Source: Vibrio sp. LaRot3
Lineage (GTDB): Bacteria > Pseudomonadota > Gammaproteobacteria > Enterobacterales > Vibrionaceae
Length of the DNA stretch: 64,000 nucleotides
Assembly (NCBI RefSeq): GCF_027587025.1
Contig: NZ_JAPPTI010000002.1
Location: forward strand, 310,001 to 374,000
Direction: 5' to 3'
The notes under the pieces are model-generated. The model worked only from the letters and a program-made list of their open reading frames with translations, ran no database searches and was not told the origin of the DNA. A program made the position numbers and the translations under genes. This document shows, in pieces, positions 1 to 8,702 of the stretch. The stretch's first letter is position 1, and each line of letters opens with the position of its first letter.

Positions 1-555
1 GGCGAGAGGAACTTCTTGTCGTTCGAGTAGAGTGAGTGCCACACGCACGTTGTTGGTCGGTGCGAGGTGCGAGCTGACCGCTTGCCAAACACCTAAAGCT
101 TGCAAAGCTTGCTTGGCATAAATACCTGCTGGCACTGCGTTGGTTTGCCCAACGGCCAAGCGCTGATCTTTAAGAATGTTGAGCCAATCGTTGGTACTAC
201 TCACATCGATAGAAACTGGATTGTTTTTGTTGTTAGCTAGCACGAGTTGGTTGCGCGCGATGATTTGAACATCCGACTGTTGGGCGATCTCTTGCTTTAC
301 AAGATGATCAACCCAACGATTATTGGCCGACAAATAAACATCAGCAGGTGCGCCACGCTCGATTTGGCGAGCTAAGGAAGATGACCCACCATAAACCGGA
401 ACCACGCTAACATCGCTACCCTCATAACGATCAATAAGATCATTAACCACATTGGTTAACGAAGACGCAGCGTAAACACGAATCGTCTGCTGCGCGTAAA
501 GTGGTGTGGCTATCAACAAGCAAGCAGCCGCACATATAAGGCGAGTCATTTTCAT
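1..555 (-). CDS. modA: Molybdate ABC transporter substrate-binding protein ModA, C-terminus cut by window edge
   Basis: This is the N-terminal 185 residues of a periplasmic binding protein; the rest lies left of the window. It starts MKMTRLICAAACLLIATPLYA, a typical Sec signal peptide, followed by TIRVYAASSLTNVV, the conserved opening of ModA proteins, in which early Ser residues bind the oxyanion. PVYGGSSSLARQIERGAPADVYLSA also fits the family. The expected role is capture of molybdate (or tungstate) for ModBC; those partners are not in view. The gene ends 22 nt upstream of, and on the same strand as, the base after cobQ's stop side, so modA follows cobQ and may be read from the same transcript. 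Family call is firm; the exact substrate is inferred. Confidence 0.9.
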   Translation of the reverse strand, partial: MKMTRLICAAACLLIATPLYAQQTIRVYAASSLTNVVNDLIDRYEGSDVSVVPVYGGSSSLARQIERGAPADVYLSANNRWVDHLVKQEIAQQSDVQIIARNQLVLANNKNNPVSIDVSSTNDWLNILKDQRLAVGQTNAVPAGIYAKQALQALGVWQAVSSHLAPTNNVRVALTLLERQEVPLA

Positions 556-577
556 TATTAGCACTCTATCGTAATGG

Positions 578-2056
578 TTATTTTGTCGCAGAGTTTTGCT
601 TTAATTCTGGCCAAAGCAGGTCCAGATTCAAGTGTTGTTCAATAGCATCAGCAATACGATTGATCGCCTTCTCTTGGTTTGCGTGATGGTCGACTATCGC
701 GATCCCTTGTTGCCCCATCCATTCACATAGCAAGCTAAGTGCATCTGGTGTATCAAAAATGCCGTGTAAATACGTACCGAAAATTTGCCCGCATTCACTA
801 ACAGCACCATCAAGAGCGCCGGTGTCTAGTTCAATCGGTTGTTTATGATTGACGTCACTCACGCCAACATGGATCTCATACCCTTTTACTTGGCTTGTTT
901 GACCGTTAAGGTTTAATGTACCTTGAACATTATTCAGCGCTTTATGTTCAGTGAGCTGAGTTGTGATGTCGAGGTAACCTAAGCCCTCACTACTACCCGG
1001 CTGACCTTCAACGCCAAGTGGGTCATCTATGAGTTTACCCAACATTTGATAACCGCCACAGATTCCCATCAATTTACCACCGAAACGAAGATGACGGGCA
1101 ATGTCTCTATCCCAACCTTGACTGCGCAAGTATTCAAGATCAGCGCGTACCGATTTTGATCCCGGCAAAATAATCACGTCTGCACCTTGTAACGACTCAC
1201 CTTTGCCCACATAACGCAAATCAATATCAGGGTTTTGGCGCAGAGCATCAAAATCGGTGTGGTTGCTAATTCGCGTAAAGACAAGCACTGCCACTACAAG
1301 TTTCGCTTCGCCTTGTTGTGTCTGTTCGCTGTTGATAGCGTCTTCCGCTTCTAGATCAAAGCCATGTAAGTACGGCAATACACCGATAACTGGCTTACCC
1401 GTTTTTTCTTCTAACCAATCTAAGCCCGATTGCAGCAACGCAATGTCACCTCTAAAACGGTTTATGACAAAGCCTGCTACACGGTTTTGCTCCGATTCAG
1501 ACAACAAAGCTAATGTGCCATATAGATGGGCAAATACCCCACCGCGGTCGATATCTGCCACTATGATGACTGGAACATCGGCTTTTTCGGCAAAACCCAT
1601 GTTAGCAATATCGTTTTTACGTAGATTAATTTCCGCTGGGCTACCCGCTCCTTCAATCATGACCGATTCATAATCATTTTGTAGCTTGGCAAACGAATCC
1701 ATTACCGTATTCATGGCAACCAGTTTGTAATCGTGATAGCTGGTGGCTTCCATGTTCGTTACCGCACGACCTTGCAAGATCACTTGTGCACCCGTATCAG
1801 AGTTAGGTTTTAGCAATACTGGATTCATATGTACTGAAGGCTCAATATTACACGCAGCAGCTTGTACCGCTTGCGCTCGGCCTATTTCACCACCATCGCG
1901 AGTGACCGAGCTGTTGAGAGCCATATTTTGCGGCTTAAACGGCGCTACAGAGACACCTTTGCGGGCTAACACACGACATAATCCAGCCACTAGAACGCTC
2001 TTTCCTGCGTCTGAAGTAGTGCCTTGTACCATTAATGCTTTGAATGCGGGTTGCAT
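578..2056 (-). CDS. cobQ: Cobyric acid synthase CobQ/CbiP
   Basis: A glutamine-dependent amidotransferase of 492 residues, the usual length. It amidates side chains b, d, e and g of adenosyl-cobyrinic a,c-diamide during cobalamin synthesis or salvage. The N-terminal dethiobiotin-synthetase-like domain carries the P-loop GTTSDAGKS at residues 12-20. The C-terminal class I glutaminase domain shows the nucleophile-elbow Cys in [10 protein letters not shown] and the catalytic His in YLHGIF. No other cob genes are nearby, and no cobalamin riboswitch B12-box was found in the 189 nt upstream, so it stands alone here next to modA. Start ATG at 2056 has only a weak Shine-Dalgarno site. Confidence 0.96.
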   Translation of the reverse strand: MQPAFKALMVQGTTSDAGKSVLVAGLCRVLARKGVSVAPFKPQNMALNSSVTRDGGEIGRAQAVQAAACNIEPSVHMNPVLLKPNSDTGAQVILQGRAVTNMEATSYHDYKLVAMNTVMDSFAKLQNDYESVMIEGAGSPAEINLRKNDIANMGFAEKADVPVIIVADIDRGGVFAHLYGTLALLSESEQNRVAGFVINRFRGDIALLQSGLDWLEEKTGKPVIGVLPYLHGFDLEAEDAINSEQTQQGEAKLVVAVLVFTRISNHTDFDALRQNPDIDLRYVGKGESLQGADVIILPGSKSVRADLEYLRSQGWDRDIARHLRFGGKLMGICGGYQMLGKLIDDPLGVEGQPGSSEGLGYLDITTQLTEHKALNNVQGTLNLNGQTSQVKGYEIHVGVSDVNHKQPIELDTGALDGAVSECGQIFGTYLHGIFDTPDALSLLCEWMGQQGIAIVDHHANQEKAINRIADAIEQHLNLDLLWPELKQNSATK

Positions 2057-2245
2057 AATTTTGACTAACTTTATGAGAATCCTTGATATTCAAGCGATGA
2101 TAGCGTGTTTAGGTATCTAACGCCATGCACGCCCCTGATAATAATGTTGATAATGAACCAAATATGAACGGTTCGCTCAGCAAGGGTTCACAACCACTGT
2201 TGTTTAATAGCAACATCAAAACAGAACAATGATAAAGGAATCATT

Positions 2246-2611
2246 ATGAAAAAATTGATGCTTGCAACTGCACTCACTCTAGCACCGACGATTGCGATGG
2301 CGAATGGTCACAGCAACCAACAACAATCAATTCAGTACCAAGGCCCAGTAGACATCACATCAGTAGCAACACTTTTGCAAGATACTGGCATGTTTACTAA
2401 AAAAGACGTGGTTGTTGAAGGCTTCCTTGTTAAGCAAATCAACCAAGAAGCTTACGTGTTTAGTGATGGTAACGCTGAAATCCGTGTTGAGCTTGACGAT
2501 GATATTCGCCTCAACCAAGCAATTAATGCGACAACGCGCTTACGTCTATATGGCGAATACGAGGGCGGCTCTACCCCTGAAATCGACGTAGACAACCTTC
2601 AAGTACTGTAA
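2246..2611 (+). CDS. YgiW/YdeI-family periplasmic OB-fold (BOF) protein
   Basis: A 121-residue exported protein with a signal peptide ending near AMA (residues 18-20). The mature part, from QYQGPVDITSVATLL to LRLYGEYEGG and EIDVDNLQVL, matches the bacterial OB-fold (BOF) family that includes E. coli YgiW/VisP and YdeI: a short helical lead, then KDVVVEGFLVKQ, YVFSDGNAEIRVELDDD and a strand ending near the C-terminus. Family members are linked to stress and envelope tolerance and do not have a known enzymatic activity. The start is supported by AAAGGA 6-8 nt upstream. It diverges from cobQ. Whether it works with the following OMP-like gene is unknown. Confidence 0.85.
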   Translation: MKKLMLATALTLAPTIAMANGHSNQQQSIQYQGPVDITSVATLLQDTGMFTKKDVVVEGFLVKQINQEAYVFSDGNAEIRVELDDDIRLNQAINATTRLRLYGEYEGGSTPEIDVDNLQVL

Positions 2612-2692
2612 ATCTCGCGGGTTTATCAGTAAACTAACGTGGCCTGCTTATTGCAGGTCATTTTAGTTATAGATGTTGGCCGGAGATCCATT

Positions 2693-3211
2693 TTGAAAAA
2701 GCGAATCCTAGCAGGCGCATTGAGTACCCTTGCAATAGCACCTCAAGCGTTTGGTAATAACTTTAATTACAACTACTTAGAGTTCCGCACAGCAATTGAC
2801 CCTACCTTTTCAGGCGTCGAATTTAGTAGTTTACTGATGGAGAACGTCCATTTTGTTGCCCGTGCAGACAGCCAATTTTCCGGCGATGTCGACTTAGCTG
2901 CAGGTGTTGGCTTTAACGGCCCTATCAATCAATTTGCAGACGTTTTTGGCCAAGCTTTGTTTCACAGCTCGACATTCCCTGACGAAATGAACCGCGATCG
3001 CCAAAATGCGGCAGAAATAAATATTGGTTTGCGCGTATGGCTAGCCGATCAAATTGAAGCGACAACGCGTGTTGGTCGCCTTGATGAACATTCTGTTTTC
3101 CATGCAGGTCTGCGTTTCCATTCCACTGATCAGCTTTCACTATCAGCAGAAACTCGTAACTACGGTTTATACGGCCCACAAATTTCAATGTCAGTACGTT
3201 TTCAGTACTAA
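2693..3211 (+). CDS. Small exported beta-barrel-like protein, unknown function
   Basis: Not recognised by name. I place the start at TTG 2693 because CGGAG lies 7-8 nt upstream and the product then opens with KKRILAGALSTLAIAPQAFG, a clean signal peptide; an upstream GTG at 2639 would add an implausible leader. The mature 150-odd residues alternate polar and hydrophobic residues (VEFSSLLMENVHFVARADSQF, LSLSAETRNYG) and end SMSVRFQY with a terminal aromatic, as in outer-membrane beta-barrels of eight strands or so. It sits 81 nt after the BOF gene on the same strand. A structural outer-membrane role is inference; substrate and partners are unknown. Confidence 0.7.
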   Translation: MKKRILAGALSTLAIAPQAFGNNFNYNYLEFRTAIDPTFSGVEFSSLLMENVHFVARADSQFSGDVDLAAGVGFNGPINQFADVFGQALFHSSTFPDEMNRDRQNAAEINIGLRVWLADQIEATTRVGRLDEHSVFHAGLRFHSTDQLSLSAETRNYGLYGPQISMSVRFQY

Positions 3212-3416
3212 GACCGATAGTTATATATACTGCCAATTACTTTTTTGGCAGTTTATCCCCCTACTAATTCGTATAAGTTATATCCAGAACTGTTTTATTT
3301 TATAAAGTAAAAAAAAACATGAATCTAGATCTAACAATTGCAAAATGTAACGAGTCAAAATACTGAACCACTGCTATTCTCCGCGCGCTCAAACAGACAT
3401 AGGGGAAAAGTTGTAT

Positions 3417-5297
3417 ATGTCAGCGTTATCAATAAAAAACAAACTTACTTTGGCTTTTGTCTTGGCGATCCTTGTCATGACAGCGGCGCAAACTTTCATC
3501 ACAGGTCGCCAGATGCTGAGTGAAACCAAGCGTTCAATTACTCAATATGGTACGACGTTAGTTGACGGCCATATTGCTGCAATGGATAAATGGATTGACT
3601 CAAAAGTGGCTATTCTACAAGCGGCATCAAATTCTTTTACCTATAGCAGTAATCCGCAGTCTTACCTTGCACAAAGCTCGACTGCTGGTGAATTTCAAAT
3701 TGTATATGCTGGGCTTTCCGATGGCCGATTTGTACAAGGGGTTGATCTCCCCGTTCCAGAGGGCTTTGATCCACGTACTCGCAGTTGGTATCAGCAAGCA
3801 GAACGTAGTGACAATGTAACGATTACCACACCCTACTTCGATGCAGGTACAGGAAAACTAGTCGTCACCATCGCGCAACCATTCAGTACACAACTGCAAA
3901 CTGGCGTTCTGGGGGCTGATGTCGTCATTGATGATCTGGTGTCTGATGTGGTTAGCCTCGATGAGCAGGGTGTTGTCTCTTTCTTAGTAAACAGTCAGGG
4001 TAAGATCGTTGCTCATAAGGATGCCTCACTCACTCTCAAAGATCTCAGCGTGATTTCAGGCGACCTAAATATGGCTCTGATTGAACGTTTATCGAATAAG
4101 GTCGAGCTGGAAGAAACCTCGATTTCTGGTGTCGCCTCCCTGCTTACTACGCGCAGTGTGCCCAATACAGATTGGTATTTAGCGCTCGTGATTGACAAAG
4201 AACACGCATTTCAAGCCCATCGTCAGCTAGTCAAAGACTCTGCGATTATGAGTGTGTTGCAAGTGGTGATGATTGCCTTGATCTCATTGTTCATTATCAA
4301 AAAAGCGTTAGCGCCACTGGGCACATTATCAAGTTCCATCGAAGATTTGTCGGCGGGTAACGGTGACCTAACCAAGCGTATCGAAGTTAAGTCTCAAGAT
4401 GAGATTGGCATTTTGGCAACTCACGTGAATGCCTTCATTGCGAAGCTACAAGAGATGGTCGGTGATATTTCCAATTCATCCCATAGCCTTGACGAGCAAT
4501 CAAAGGTTAGCACCAAAGTAGCTCGTAAAATCAGCGATGAACTGCAAGTTCAGCTCAATGAAGTATCGCAAATTGCAACAGCGGTACATGAAATGTCAGC
4601 AACGGCTGAAGAAGTTGCCAACAATGCAAAAACGACCGCTGATTCTGCAATTGCATCGACTGACCATTGTAACAATGGCAAGCAAGTGATCGTTCGTAAC
4701 CAAGAGTCTATCACTAACCTCGCAATTCAAGTTGAAAATGCGGCCAAGGTGATTGGAGAGCTCGAGCGCAACGCACTTGATATTAACACCATCCTTTCGA
4801 CCATTAGCGATATTGCAGAGCAAACCAACTTACTGGCACTCAATGCAGCTATTGAAGCGGCGCGAGCTGGAGAACAAGGCCGTGGCTTTGCTGTGGTTGC
4901 CGATGAAGTTCGAGTTCTATCCCAGCGCACACATAGCTCTACAGAAGAAATTCGCCAAATGATCGAAAGCTTGCAGAAAAACAGCGTTGAAGCCGTAGAA
5001 TCAATGCAACAAAGCCAACAATTAGCGGCTTCAAGTGTGGAAGATGCCAATGACGCCACAGCAGCATTGGAGCAGATCGCGGTTTCAATTCAGCAAATTT
5101 CTGACATGGCATCGCAAATTTCAAACGCAGCCAGTGAGCAACGCACTGTAACCGAAGAAGTCAGCATGAACATTCAGCAAGCTAATGACGTCTCTAACCG
5201 TTTATCTGATCAAGCGGATAGCTCTCGCGCATTGTCTGAAGATTTACGCGGCATCGCCAAGCGACTGCATAAACAAGTGCAAATGTTTAAACACTAA
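3417..5297 (+). CDS. Methyl-accepting chemotaxis protein with periplasmic double-Cache sensor
   Basis: A chemoreceptor of 626 residues. Transmembrane helix 1 spans about residues 8-28. A roughly 240-residue periplasmic region follows; [25 protein letters not shown], then [18 protein letters not shown], is the hallmark of dCache_1 domains that bind amino acids or other small ligands. A second membrane helix near 275-295 leads to a HAMP domain ([26 protein letters not shown]). The cytoplasmic tip [20 protein letters not shown] is the conserved CheA/CheW-binding hairpin. There is no C-terminal CheR-tethering pentapeptide. ATG 3417 is preferred over TTG 3411 because AGGGG at 3401-3405 is better spaced. 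The ligand cannot be told from sequence alone. Confidence 0.95.
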   Translation: MSALSIKNKLTLAFVLAILVMTAAQTFITGRQMLSETKRSITQYGTTLVDGHIAAMDKWIDSKVAILQAASNSFTYSSNPQSYLAQSSTAGEFQIVYAGLSDGRFVQGVDLPVPEGFDPRTRSWYQQAERSDNVTITTPYFDAGTGKLVVTIAQPFSTQLQTGVLGADVVIDDLVSDVVSLDEQGVVSFLVNSQGKIVAHKDASLTLKDLSVISGDLNMALIERLSNKVELEETSISGVASLLTTRSVPNTDWYLALVIDKEHAFQAHRQLVKDSAIMSVLQVVMIALISLFIIKKALAPLGTLSSSIEDLSAGNGDLTKRIEVKSQDEIGILATHVNAFIAKLQEMVGDISNSSHSLDEQSKVSTKVARKISDELQVQLNEVSQIATAVHEMSATAEEVANNAKTTADSAIASTDHCNNGKQVIVRNQESITNLAIQVENAAKVIGELERNALDINTILSTISDIAEQTNLLALNAAIEAARAGEQGRGFAVVADEVRVLSQRTHSSTEEIRQMIESLQKNSVEAVESMQQSQQLAASSVEDANDATAALEQIAVSIQQISDMASQISNAASEQRTVTEEVSMNIQQANDVSNRLSDQADSSRALSEDLRGIAKRLHKQVQMFKH

Positions 5298-5320
5298 TAT
5301 GAGTTAAGCTCAAAAACCAA

Positions 5321-5358
5321 AACAGCGCTGATAGTTAATCTACCAGCGCTGTTTTTTT
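5321..5358 (+). terminator. Intrinsic terminator after chemoreceptor
   Basis: A 10-bp stem, AACAGCGCTG (5321-5330) with CAGCGCTGTT (5344-5353), is followed by a T-run. It lies between the convergent chemoreceptor and fruR genes. Confidence 0.88.
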
Positions 5359-5384
5359 GTCCGCATCAATAACCAAGGAGCGGA

Positions 5385-6362
5385 CTATCGAACAACAATC
5401 TTACGCGGCACTAACTCTATGCCGGCTTCATAACGCTTAGCCGCGCCATTCAATGCTAACGCCAATGCACTATCTGCGATCAGCTCAAATTGTTGCTGCA
5501 TTGAATTAATCTTGATGGGCAAAAAGTCCAGCAGTCGGTTATCACCAAAGGTCGCTAATTTCACTTTTGCCATCAGTTGAGGTTGCTCTAATAAGACATC
5601 CAACACCCCTTCAAGCAAGGTGTAAGATGTGGTGATGATAGCCTGAGGTAAATCATCTTCGCTTACCCACTGCTGAAACAGGCGGCGACCTTCTTCGCGG
5701 TTAAAGTGTTCACCGTACGTGGATATCATCTCAATCTTTTTTTCTGTCGCTACGGACTTAACGCCCAGTTCACGCTCTTTAGAAACGTTAAGTTCAGGCA
5801 ATGCGCCAATCAGTCCCACCTTGGTGACATTGTCACTTATAACTGAATCCGCAAGCTCATAAGCACCGCCAAAATCTTCACTTATGACACAACAAAACAA
5901 CTCATCGTCTAAGGCTCGGTCGATCGCGACCACAGGTGTTCCTTTCTGTTGCAAAGTAAAATAGAACTCGTTGGCATCAGTAAGGCAACTTGCCACAAAC
6001 AATGCATCTATTTTCCGGCTAACCAATGCCGATACGACCGCTTGCTCAGTGTCTGGGTCGTCATCAGAGCAAGCAATAAGAATCTGGTAGCCCGCTTTAC
6101 GAGAATTCTGCTCAAGCAACTTTGCCAAACGCGCGTAACTGGTGTTTTCTAAATCGGGAATCACCAAACCAAACGATCGGCTCGACCCAACACGCAAAGA
6201 GCTCGCAGCTAAATCTGGTCGATAGTTATACTGCTCGACCACTGCCATCACTTTTTTCTGTGTCTTTTCGCTAATGCGATATTTTTGCGCCTTACCATTG
6301 ATTACATAACTCGCCGTCGTTTTGGACACTCCGGCCAGTTTTGCTATTTCATCTAGTGTCAT
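5385..6362 (-). CDS. fruR: LacI-family catabolite repressor/activator FruR (Cra)
   Basis: A 325-residue LacI/GalR regulator. The first 50 residues form the DNA-binding headpiece (MTLDEIAKLAGVSKTTASYV, hinge region YNYRPDLAASSLR), very close to E. coli Cra. The rest is a periplasmic-binding-protein-like effector domain; Cra-type proteins respond to fructose-1-phosphate or fructose-1,6-bisphosphate, which release them from DNA. It diverges from fruBKA, and the shared 227-nt gap carries three near-identical palindromes matching the Cra/FruR consensus, so control of the fru operon, and probably of itself, is well supported. Whether it also acts globally, as in E. coli, cannot be judged from here. 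Confidence 0.94.
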   Translation of the reverse strand: MTLDEIAKLAGVSKTTASYVINGKAQKYRISEKTQKKVMAVVEQYNYRPDLAASSLRVGSSRSFGLVIPDLENTSYARLAKLLEQNSRKAGYQILIACSDDDPDTEQAVVSALVSRKIDALFVASCLTDANEFYFTLQQKGTPVVAIDRALDDELFCCVISEDFGGAYELADSVISDNVTKVGLIGALPELNVSKERELGVKSVATEKKIEMISTYGEHFNREEGRRLFQQWVSEDDLPQAIITTSYTLLEGVLDVLLEQPQLMAKVKLATFGDNRLLDFLPIKINSMQQQFELIADSALALALNGAAKRYEAGIELVPRKIVVR

Positions 6363-6432
6363 ATCTGCTCGTGCTTTCTGTGCATTCGATCAAAGTTTAT
6401 GAACTATGATCATTGGAATGTTTGCATTATAG

Positions 6433-6448
6433 ACTGAACCGATTCAGC
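6433..6448. promoter_or_regulatory. Cra/FruR operator 1
   Basis: ACTGAACCGATTCAGC is an almost perfect palindrome (CTGAA-N4-TTCAG) matching the known FruR/Cra consensus GCTGAAWCGWTTCAGC. It lies on the fruR side of the fruR-fruB gap. Confidence 0.85.
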
Positions 6449-6454
6449 ATTAAA

Positions 6455-6470
6455 GCTGAAAGGATTCAGC
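6455..6470. promoter_or_regulatory. Cra/FruR operator 2
   Basis: GCTGAAAGGATTCAGC has full GCTGAA/TTCAGC arms. Its centre is 22 bp from operator 1, about two helical turns, so both dimers would sit on the same DNA face. Confidence 0.85.
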
Positions 6471-6542
6471 AAACATCAGCAACATCACAGTTTTGTCTAT
6501 TTTAGACCTCTGTTACGGTTTGCTGAATTTTTTTAAACTTTA

Positions 6543-6558
6543 GCTGAACCGATTCAGC
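6543..6558. promoter_or_regulatory. Cra/FruR operator 3, near fruB start
   Basis: GCTGAACCGATTCAGC is a full-arm palindrome 31 nt upstream of the fruB ATG, centred 88 bp (about eight turns) from operator 2. Its position near the likely fruB transcription start suggests direct repression, possibly with looping to operators 1-2 (inference). Confidence 0.87.
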
Positions 6559-6589
6559 TAAATATATAATCATAATATTCGAGGCTAAT

Positions 6590-7726
6590 ATGCTTACATT
6601 AACCACGACAGACATTTCGCTTGCTCAAACGCATACCGATAAGTTATCTGCCATTGACTATCTTGCTCAGCAGCTTACTCAACGCGGATTCGTTGAATCA
6701 GAATACGTACAAGGCATGAAAAACCGCGAAGCGCAAAACTCCACCTTTCTTGGTAATGGTATTGCAATTCCACATGGCACTACAGACACTCGTCACCTTG
6801 TGAAAAATACTGGCGTTGCCATTGCGCATTTTCCTAATGGCATTGATTGGGGAGATGGCAATCGAGTTTATCTTGCGATTGGCATTGCAGCGAAAAGCGA
6901 CGAGCACTTAGGCATACTGAAGCAACTGACCAAAGTGCTTTCTGCGGATGGTGTTGAACAAGCGCTAAAAAACGCAAAAACCGAGCAAGAGATAATCTCT
7001 CTGCTCGAAGGGAACACACAACTAAGCATCAACTTCGATGCCTCACTTGTTCAACTAGACTTTCCTGCTAGCGATATGGTGCAAATGACTGCGGTAGCGG
7101 CCGGGCTGTTAAAAAACAGTGGCTGTGCAAATAGTGAGTTAGTCGCCGATTTTGTATCGCAATCCCCTACCCACATAGGCGAAGGCGTCTGGCTAGCATC
7201 GTCAAGCAAAGGCGTTTCACAAAGTGGTATGTCATTTGTGACGACAGCAAACCAATGCCGCTACAAACAACAAGAGGTACGTACATTAATTGGCTTTGCT
7301 GCTTGCAATGGTGCTCATCACTCTCAGCTAAAAACCATTACAGAAATGCTCGGTAATGGTGATATTCGCAAATTAAACACTCTTAATATCGAGCAACTAC
7401 TGGCGTTGTTTGGCTACTCAACCCCCGAAGAGAGCCAACTAACAGAGAGCAGCAATAGCCAAACCTTCACCATCAAAAACGCACATGGTTTACATGCAAG
7501 ACCGGGCGCAATGTTAGTGGCTTGCGCTAAGAAATTTGATGCGTCCATCTCAGTAAGAAACCTTGATACTGAAAGCCAACCGGTCAATGCCAAAAGCCTC
7601 ATGAAAGTCATCGCGCTTGGCGTGAAACATGGCCACAAGCTCGAGTTCTCTGCTGATGGACATGATGCACAAGTCGCACTAGAAGCCATTGGTCAAGCCA
7701 TCCAATCTGGCCTAGGTGAAGGGTAA
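6590..7726 (+). CDS. fruB: Fructose PTS diphosphoryl transfer protein FruB (EIIA-M-HPr)
   Basis: A 378-residue cytoplasmic fusion that passes phosphate from Enzyme I to FruA. Residues 1-145 are EIIA-Fru with the phosphorylated His62 in NGIAIPHGTTD. A middle linker (M) domain follows. The C-terminal 90 residues are an HPr domain with the active His in NAHGLHARPGAML, near residue 300, and the seryl site region NAKSLMKV. Length and order match E. coli FruB (376 aa). It is the first gene of fruBKA; fruK begins 10 nt after its stop. Regulation by FruR is supported by three operators upstream. Confidence 0.97.
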   Translation: MLTLTTTDISLAQTHTDKLSAIDYLAQQLTQRGFVESEYVQGMKNREAQNSTFLGNGIAIPHGTTDTRHLVKNTGVAIAHFPNGIDWGDGNRVYLAIGIAAKSDEHLGILKQLTKVLSADGVEQALKNAKTEQEIISLLEGNTQLSINFDASLVQLDFPASDMVQMTAVAAGLLKNSGCANSELVADFVSQSPTHIGEGVWLASSSKGVSQSGMSFVTTANQCRYKQQEVRTLIGFAACNGAHHSQLKTITEMLGNGDIRKLNTLNIEQLLALFGYSTPEESQLTESSNSQTFTIKNAHGLHARPGAMLVACAKKFDASISVRNLDTESQPVNAKSLMKVIALGVKHGHKLEFSADGHDAQVALEAIGQAIQSGLGEG

Positions 7727-7736
7727 GGAAATCGCT

Positions 7737-8687
7737 ATGACCAACAAAGTTGTCACCATTACATTAAACCCTGCGCTGGATTTGACAGGTCACCTAGATC
7801 AACTAAACCTTGGTAGCGTAAGCCTCGTCGAGCAAAGCGATCTGCATGCTGCGGGCAAAGGCGTAAACGTCGCAAAAGTGCTGTCTGATTTAGGTGCAGA
7901 AGTCACTGTAACGGGTTTTCTAGGCCAAGATAACCAAGAAATGTTCTGCCAGCTCTTTGCCGAAATGGGCGCAGATGATCAATTTGTTCGAGTGGCTGGC
8001 TCGACGCGCATTAACGTTAAATTAGTAGAAAAAAGTGGCGTAGTAAACGACATCAACTTCCCTGGCGTTACCGTTAATCAATCAGATATAGAGCAGTTTG
8101 AATCGACACTTGATGCTTTGTGCGAGCAACACGACTACTTCGTATTTGCTGGTAGCTTGCCAAACGGCATTACACCTGAGCTAGCGGCATCGTGGGTATC
8201 TCGTTTACAGCAGCAAGGTAAAAAAGTGCTATTTGACTCTAGCCGTGCAGCGCTTAAAGCCGGCATCAACGCAAAACCTTGGCTAATTAAACCCAATGAT
8301 GAAGAACTGGCAGAGCTAGTCAATCAACCGCTCGATTCTCAACTTGCATGCCAAACCGCCGCTGAATCTTTAGTCGCCGTAGGCATAGAGAACATTGTGG
8401 TCTCTATGGGCGCAGAGGGTGTGCTTTGGCTCAATCAGGACGAATGGCTACACGCTCAACCACCAAAAATGTCCGTAGTTAGCACCGTAGGCGCAGGCGA
8501 TACGCTAGTCGCAGGTCTTTGCTACGGACACATGAAACAGATGCCTAAACAACAACTCATCAGCTTTGCTACCGCTCTTTCTGCCCTAGCCGTCAGCCAA
8601 ATTGGTGTCGGCGTGGAAAGTGTTGAGCAAGTTGAATCATTACAACAACAAGTACATATCAATCCAATTTCGTCGTTTAACGAATAA
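7737..8687 (+). CDS. fruK: 1-phosphofructokinase FruK
   Basis: A 316-residue PfkB/ribokinase-family sugar kinase that converts fructose-1-phosphate to fructose-1,6-bisphosphate with ATP. Seen are the N-terminal LNPALDLT start typical of the tagatose/1-phosphofructokinase branch, the GKGVNVAKVL substrate motif, and the C-terminal PfkB signature VGAGDTLVAG containing the catalytic Asp. ATG 7737 is chosen because AAGGAAA precedes it and translation then opens MTNKVVTITLNPALDL; an upstream in-frame GTG would overlap fruB. It is the middle gene of fruBKA, with short gaps on both sides, and it removes the FruR-inducing metabolite. Confidence 0.96.
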   Translation: MTNKVVTITLNPALDLTGHLDQLNLGSVSLVEQSDLHAAGKGVNVAKVLSDLGAEVTVTGFLGQDNQEMFCQLFAEMGADDQFVRVAGSTRINVKLVEKSGVVNDINFPGVTVNQSDIEQFESTLDALCEQHDYFVFAGSLPNGITPELAASWVSRLQQQGKKVLFDSSRAALKAGINAKPWLIKPNDEELAELVNQPLDSQLACQTAAESLVAVGIENIVVSMGAEGVLWLNQDEWLHAQPPKMSVVSTVGAGDTLVAGLCYGHMKQMPKQQLISFATALSALAVSQIGVGVESVEQVESLQQQVHINPISSFNE

Positions 8688-8702
8688 TAAAAGGTCGTCA
8701 TT

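Noticed and set aside
2057..2245. Possible cobalamin riboswitch upstream of cobQ
   Set aside because: The 189-nt gap lacks a recognisable B12-box or the long structured leader expected.
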